Source of the DNA: Anaerolineales bacterium
Lineage (GTDB): Bacteria; Chloroflexota; Anaerolineae; 4572-78; J111
Length of the DNA stretch: 14,835 nt
Reading direction: 5' to 3'
NCBI GenBank assembly: GCA_012032575.1
Contig: JAAUSP010000132.1
Coordinates: forward strand, 1 to 14,835
How positions within the stretch are numbered: position 1 is the first letter of the stretch; each line of letters starts with the position of its first letter. Shown here in pieces: positions 12,819 to 14,835 of the stretch. The notes below the pieces were generated by a model. The model ran no database searches and was not told the origin of the DNA. It saw nothing but the letters and a program-made list of their open reading frames with translations. Made by a program: the position numbers and the translations under genes.

Positions 12819-14835
12819 ATGTTTGAATCAACTTACGATGTTATTGTGGTCGGCGGGGGGCACGCGGGGATAGAAGCGGCCCTGGCGGCGGCGAATATGA
12901 ACTGCCGCACCCTGCTGCTGACTATGTATCTGGATACGATTGGCTGGATGAGCTGCAATCCCAGCATTGGCGGTTCGGCCAAGGGCCACCTGGTGCGCGA
13001 GATTGACGCCCTGGGCGGCGCGATGGGCAAACTGACCGATGCCACCCACATCCAGGTGCGGCTGCTCAACCATAGCAAGGGACCGGCGGTCCACGCTCTG
13101 CGCGCTCAGGCCGATAAAAAACGGTACGCCTGGACAGTCCAGCGCATGCTCGAAAACACGCCCAACCTGCACGTCAAGCAGGCTACGGTCGAAGGGCTGC
13201 TGGTCAAAGGTCAGGCCATCCACGGGGTGCAGACTCAGTACGGCAGCCGTTACTATGCCAAAACGGTCGTGCTGACCACCGGCACGTTTTTGGGCGGACG
13301 CCTCATCACCGGCGAGAGCATTACCCAGGGCGGCCGGGCCGGCGAAGGAGCGGCTTATCACCTGTCCACCTCGCTGACCGAACTGGGTTTTCGCCTGGGC
13401 CGGCTGAAAACCGGCACCCCGCCCCGGCTCGACGCCCGCACTATTGATTTCAGCCAGACGACTTCGCAATACGGCAGCGAGACGCCGCTTTATTTCAGCT
13501 TTGAGAACGCCGAAAATCCGCCGAAGCCTCCGCTCTGGCTGACGGAAGCGCCCCACCCGGTTTATCCGCTGGAATGGCAGTCCGACTGGCGGCCGCAACT
13601 GCCCTGTTATATGGTCTACACCCAGCCGGAAACCCACGAGGTTATCCGGGCCAACCTGGACCGCGCCCCGATGTTTACCGGCATAATCGAGGGGGTCGGG
13701 CCGCGCTACTGCCCCAGCCTGGAAGATAAAATTGTCCGCTTTGCCCACAAGGAGAGCCACCAGTTGTTTCTGGAGCCGGAGGGCTGGCAGACCACCGAGG
13801 TCTACCTGCAAGGGGCCAACACCAGCCTGCCCGAAGATGTGCAGTGGGCGATGGTCCGCTCGATCCCGGCCTTGCGGAATGTCGAAATCATCCGGGCCGG
13901 CTACGCGGTGGAGTATGATTACGTGCCGCCCGACCAGCTTCACGCCTGGCTGGAAACCAAACAAGTTGAGGGACTGTTCCACGCCGGCCAGATCAACGGG
14001 ACCACCGGCTATGAAGAAGCCGCTGCTCAGGGCTTGATGGCCGGGATCAATGCTGCTTTGAAGGCGCAGGGCAAGCCGTCGCTGACTCTGGGCCGCGAGC
14101 AGGCTTATATCGGGGTGCTGATTGACGATTTGGTGACGCAGGAACACACCGAACCGTACCGCCAGATGACCTCGCGGGCCGAGTACCGGCTGCTGCTACG
14201 GCAAGACAACGCCGATTTGCGCCTGTCGCACCTGGGCTATGAGGCCGGTTTGCTGCCGCAGTGGCGCTACGAAGCGGTTGAGGCCAAGCGGCGCGCCGTG
14301 CAGCAGGAGTTGGCCCGGCTGAAGGCGACCCACCTATCTTCGGCCAACGGCACTACTCAGGTGTTGGCCGATTTTGGCCTGGAGCCGATTGAGAACGGAG
14401 TCAACGCTCTGCATTATCTGCGCCGCCCGGAGGTGACTTACGAAGTCATCGCCTCGCTGGCGCCGCCGCCCGAACCGCTGCCGGAAGCGGTGGCCGAGCA
14501 GGTCAGCATCGAGACCAAGTTTGAAGGCTACATCGCCAAACAGCAGCAGCACGTCGAGCGGGTGCAGCGTTTGGAACACAAGCTCATCCCGCCCGATTTT
14601 AATTACGACAACATCAGTGGTCTGCGTAGCGAAGCCCGCCAGAAGCTCAACCGCTTCCGCCCGGCCACCGTCGGCCAGGCGGGTCGGATTGCCGGGGTGA
14701 ATCCGGCGGATATTAGTATTTTGCTGGTCCATTTGGAGCGGAGTGTTCACGAACGTAGGCACGCCACCGATAATAAAAACACCCCCTCCCCAACCCTCCC
14801 CCGCAGCGGGGAGGGGGTTAGTACGCTTCCCCCCG
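12819..14835 (+). CDS. mnmG: tRNA uridine-5-carboxymethylaminomethyl modification enzyme MnmG (GidA); stop not in window
   Basis: The frame is open from ATG 12819 to the window end, 672 codons. The FAD-binding motif VVGGGHAGIEAA is at residues 10-21. The two conserved cysteines of the family are C46 (CNPSIGGSAKGH) and C298 (RYCPSLEDK). HAGQINGTTGYEEAAAQG (388-405) and SRAEYRLLLRQDNADLRL are family signatures. With MnmE it forms the complex that modifies U34 of certain tRNAs, using FAD and a folate one-carbon donor. Family members end close to LLVHLER, here about residue 641. Instead the frame continues through VHERRHATDNK into a C/G-rich inverted repeat, so either the C-terminus has been extended or an indel has hidden the stop. 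There is no strong ribosome-binding site before the ATG. Confidence 0.96.
   Translation, partial: MFESTYDVIVVGGGHAGIEAALAAANMNCRTLLLTMYLDTIGWMSCNPSIGGSAKGHLVREIDALGGAMGKLTDATHIQVRLLNHSKGPAVHALRAQADKKRYAWTVQRMLENTPNLHVKQATVEGLLVKGQAIHGVQTQYGSRYYAKTVVLTTGTFLGGRLITGESITQGGRAGEGAAYHLSTSLTELGFRLGRLKTGTPPRLDARTIDFSQTTSQYGSETPLYFSFENAENPPKPPLWLTEAPHPVYPLEWQSDWRPQLPCYMVYTQPETHEVIRANLDRAPMFTGIIEGVGPRYCPSLEDKIVRFAHKESHQLFLEPEGWQTTEVYLQGANTSLPEDVQWAMVRSIPALRNVEIIRAGYAVEYDYVPPDQLHAWLETKQVEGLFHAGQINGTTGYEEAAAQGLMAGINAALKAQGKPSLTLGREQAYIGVLIDDLVTQEHTEPYRQMTSRAEYRLLLRQDNADLRLSHLGYEAGLLPQWRYEAVEAKRRAVQQELARLKATHLSSANGTTQVLADFGLEPIENGVNALHYLRRPEVTYEVIASLAPPPEPLPEAVAEQVSIETKFEGYIAKQQQHVERVQRLEHKLIPPDFNYDNISGLRSEARQKLNRFRPATVGQAGRIAGVNPADISILLVHLERSVHERRHATDNKNTPSPTLPRSGEGVSTLPP
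14782..14820. repeat. C-rich/G-rich inverted repeat at the 3' end of the mnmG frame
   Basis: CCCTCCCC (14794-14801) pairs with GGGGAGGG (14808-14815) around the 6-nt loop CGCAGC, preceded by another ccctcccc copy. Elements of this form are frequent as intergenic repeats in many high-copy genome sets, from general knowledge, so mnmG probably ends at or near it. Confidence 0.7.

Noticed and set aside
12828..14147. Long minus-strand open frame (439 codons) opposite mnmG
   Set aside because: It is fully antisense to a clear MnmG with all family motifs. Its composition (Gln/Gly/Arg/Ala-rich) is typical of a shadow of GC-rich coding sequence, and no ribosome-binding site or domain is visible.

Overview
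The window looks like a piece of a filamentous-type Chloroflexota genome (Anaerolineae-like). This is an inference from protein style and gene company, not from a marker gene: a GT-C-like membrane protein, an extended STAS family, a family 5 uracil-DNA glycosylase, and a FabF/FabH pair with no acpP, fabD or fabG beside it. Base composition is moderately GC-rich. Genes are packed on both strands and no rRNA, tRNA, CRISPR array, transposase or phage gene was seen.

Layout. 1-2173 (-) is one uninterrupted open frame that leaves the window: a large multi-pass membrane protein whose coding sequence has absorbed several short tandem repeats. 2351-6718 (+) is a tightly packed operon: STAS protein, cNMP-GAF-PP2C phosphatase, second STAS protein, RsbW-like kinase, then hemW, joined to the kinase by an ATGA overlap. 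6727-8128 (+) holds a small membrane protein and a family 5 uracil-DNA glycosylase. Converging on it is exonuclease III/AP endonuclease (8190-8979, -). 9132-9437 (+) is an unrecognised small gene, and a small S4-domain RNA-binding protein lies tail to tail with it (9440-9642, -). 9708-12464 (-) is fabF then fabH, closed by a strong intrinsic terminator. 12819 to the window end (+) is mnmG.

How the genes work together. The 2351-5401 block has the parts of a partner-switching circuit: a phosphatase with cyclic-nucleotide and GAF input domains, two STAS substrates with the phosphorylatable serine, and one HATPase kinase/anti-sigma. No sigma factor or other output gene is present. Uracil-DNA glycosylase and AP endonuclease are successive base-excision-repair enzymes. 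FabH and FabF start and extend fatty acids. HemW and MnmG are housekeeping genes.

Two things run through the whole window. First, six genes are broken by eight single-base indels, mostly in homopolymers and mostly -1, with full family similarity resuming after each break. This looks like sequencing error rather than decay, and the gene coordinates given here span both sides of each break. Second, many short tandem arrays with a period of 7 bp (or 8 bp), each with a different unit and often with an inverted copy, sit inside genes or exactly on gene ends, where they supply start codons, stop codons, leaders or extra peptide. With the proline/lysine-repeat tail on FabH, these repeats are the most unusual content.
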